A stretch of 7,114 nt of DNA from Candidatus Zixiibacteriota bacterium. GTDB lineage: Bacteria; Zixibacteria; MSB-5A5; GN15; JAAZOE01. Shown one piece after another: positions 6,183 through 7,114 of this stretch. Numbering within the stretch: position 1 is the stretch's first letter; every line of letters starts with the position of its first letter. Under the pieces are notes generated by a model. That model did not search any database. It saw only the letters and a list, made by a program, of their open reading frames with translations, and was not told the origin of the DNA. The stretch covers positions 1 through 7,114 of the forward strand of contig JAUUYJ010000132.1 in assembly GCA_030588275.1 (NCBI GenBank), read 5' to 3'. A program made the position numbers and the translations under genes.

Positions 6183-6881
6183 TTAGGCTAAATCAAAAAT
6201 TAGCAGTTCCGCCCGTTCTACTCCGGTCAGCTTAACTTCAGCCTCATCGCTGATCGCAACTCCATCCCCGGCAAAAATCGACTCATTATTAACCTTTGCC
6301 GAACCGAGCGCCACCTGCAACCAGAGATGACGACCATTGGCGATCGGAACCATTAGCGACTGATCTTTGGGAAGGATCGTGGCATAGACAGAAACATCCT
6401 GGTGTATTGTAAGTGATCCGTTTCGCCCATCGTTCGATCCGATCAAGCAGAGTTGCCCTTCCTTGTCGGCATCCTCAACCTTAATCTGGGCATAAGTTGG
6501 CTTGATCCCCGGCTCGCTCGGCGTAATCCAGATCTGCAGAAGATGGAGCTCTTCATCGGCGGAGCCGTTAAATTCACTATGTGTGATTCCACTCCCAGAA
6601 CTCATCCCTTGAATCTCTCCAGCCAGGATCGCCGAACCGTTCCCCATGCTGTCTTTATGCTCTATGGCCCCTTTCAGGATATAGGTTATTATTTCCATAT
6701 CCCGGTGAGGGTGCGTGCCAAACCCGCGACCCGGTGCAATCCGGTCATCATTTATCACCCGTAGTGAGCGAAAGCCAGGAAACCGCTCGTCATAATATTG
6801 ACCGAATGAAAAACTGTGAAAACTCTTTAGCCAACCATGATCGGCTCGACCACGATCGTCGGCTCGCCTGATCTCAAGCAT
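6183..6881 (-). CDS. Pirin-family bicupin protein (YhhW/quercetin 2,3-dioxygenase-like)
   Basis: Pirins are two-cupin metalloproteins; E. coli YhhW and human pirin cleave quercetin in vitro, while the natural role in most bacteria is unknown. The 232-residue length matches YhhW. The N-terminal RRADDRGRADHGWLKSFHSF, the FGTHPHRDMEIITY motif and MSSGSGITHSEFN are family hallmarks. The four metal ligands are all present: His57, His59, His101 and Glu103, identical in number and position to those reported for YhhW. The C-terminal cupin (~130-232) has lost such ligands, as is usual. No signal peptide is present, so it should be cytoplasmic. ATG 6881 is preceded by GGAG (6888-6891) with six bases spacing. 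It is 127 bases upstream of the peroxidase gene on the same strand; co-transcription is possible. Family assignment is firm, enzymatic substrate is not. Confidence 0.95.
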   Translation of the reverse strand: MLEIRRADDRGRADHGWLKSFHSFSFGQYYDERFPGFRSLRVINDDRIAPGRGFGTHPHRDMEIITYILKGAIEHKDSMGNGSAILAGEIQGMSSGSGITHSEFNGSADEELHLLQIWITPSEPGIKPTYAQIKVEDADKEGQLCLIGSNDGRNGSLTIHQDVSVYATILPKDQSLMVPIANGRHLWLQVALGSAKVNNESIFAGDGVAISDEAEVKLTGVERAELLIFDLA

Positions 6882-6887
6882 ATTTTT

Positions 6888-6891
6888 CTCC
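6888..6891 (-). promoter_or_regulatory. Ribosome binding site of the pirin-like gene
   Basis: CGGAGAAAAAT on the minus strand places GGAG six bases before the ATG, which supports this start. Confidence 0.7.
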
Positions 6892-7007
6892 GTATCATCA
6901 AATTCTAATAATTTATAACAACAAAATCCATAAAATGTTTGTCAAAATTACTCATCCAATTCGAGCGATTGCCTTATCTATCACAGTATCAGCGACTTAC
7001 ACGATTA

Positions 7008-7034
7008 GATCAATTTTGGTCAATATAGGGTCAA
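7008..7034 (+). promoter_or_regulatory. Three phased GRTCAA direct repeats, candidate activator site
   Basis: GATCAA (7008-7013), GGTCAA (7018-7023) and GGTCAA (7029-7034) are head-to-tail with starts 10 and 11 bases apart, one helical turn each. They end 15 bases before the TATAAT at 7050, covering the place where a -35 hexamer would be; no good -35 is present. This arrangement resembles sites for tandem-binding regulators such as the OmpR/PhoB family. The regulator is not identified. Confidence 0.4.
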
Positions 7035-7049
7035 ACTAAATTCATGGAC

Positions 7050-7055
7050 TATAAT
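7050..7055 (+). promoter_or_regulatory. Candidate -10 element for the gene beyond the right edge
   Basis: TATAAT matches the consensus -10 perfectly. The hexamer 17 bases upstream (AGGGTC region) is not a -35, so activation through the GRTCAA repeats is a natural reading. A transcript would start near 7062, giving a leader of at least 53 bases. The rest of 6882-7114 shows no gene and is AT-rich. Confidence 0.45.
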
Positions 7056-7108
7056 GGTCGACAAGAGGTATTAGGATCAAATACAAATATGAAAAATATT
7101 TTTTAATC

Positions 7109-7114
7109 AGGAGG
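7109..7114 (+). promoter_or_regulatory. Shine-Dalgarno sequence of an unseen plus-strand gene
   Basis: The window ends in AGGAGG, the full anti-Shine-Dalgarno complement. A start codon should lie about 5-10 bases past the edge. With the pirin-like gene on the minus strand this makes 6882-7114 a divergent promoter region. Confidence 0.65.

Noticed and set aside
6913..6945. Promoter of the pirin-like gene: minus-strand TTGACA (6940-6945) with TTATAA (6913-6918)
   Set aside because: The 21-base spacer is too long for a normal sigma70 promoter. A real promoter probably lies in this AT-rich stretch, but the exact elements cannot be fixed.

Overview
The window looks like a chromosomal stretch of a Gram-negative environmental bacterium of moderate GC content. 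Signs of this are a two-membrane-style lipoprotein signal on one gene, clear Shine-Dalgarno sequences (AGGAGG, AAAGGTG, GGAG) and a large PAS-rich hybrid histidine kinase of the HDFNN type, common in Deltaproteobacteria-like and candidate-phylum (for example Zixibacteria-like) genomes. The lineage is an inference from style only. No phage, insertion sequence, CRISPR, tRNA or rRNA was seen.

Layout, left to right. (1) 2-610 +, the C-terminal part of pyruvate kinase, cut by the window edge. (2) 611-920, a gene-poor stretch with a candidate promoter. (3) 921-1391 +, cheD, a chemoreceptor glutamine deamidase, followed after 19 nt by (4) 1411-4656 +, a 1081-residue membrane hybrid histidine kinase: two membrane segments around an extracytoplasmic helical domain, a Gln-rich heptad-repeat coiled coil, three PAS domains, HisKA, HATPase and a C-terminal receiver. 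(5) 4657-4904, an intergenic region with inverted repeats and a candidate promoter. (6) 4905-5399 +, a DinB-like metal-binding four-helix protein. It converges on (7) 5450-6055 -, a lipoprotein glutathione peroxidase-like protein, and (8) 6183-6881 -, a pirin-family quercetinase-like protein. (9) 6882-7114, a divergent intergenic region with three helically phased GRTCAA repeats, a TATAAT and, at the very edge, an AGGAGG ribosome binding site for a plus-strand gene beyond the window.

The most interesting part is the cheD-kinase pair. CheD normally deamidates glutamines in the adaptation helices of chemoreceptors. No chemoreceptor, CheC, CheR or CheB is visible here, but the adjoining kinase carries twelve tandem heptads of the form xxQQLxA between its second membrane segment and its first PAS domain. 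The repeating Q-Q-x-x-A-S/T unit matches the general form of chemoreceptor modification sites and sits where an adaptation helix would sit. This suggests a sensor kinase tuned by CheD, as a chemoreceptor would be. It is a hypothesis from sequence pattern and gene order, and similar Gln-rich heptads occur in kinases generally.

The remaining genes are ordinary in type. The exported peroxidase and the pirin-like enzyme may form a small stress- or redox-related group, with a hairpin between them.
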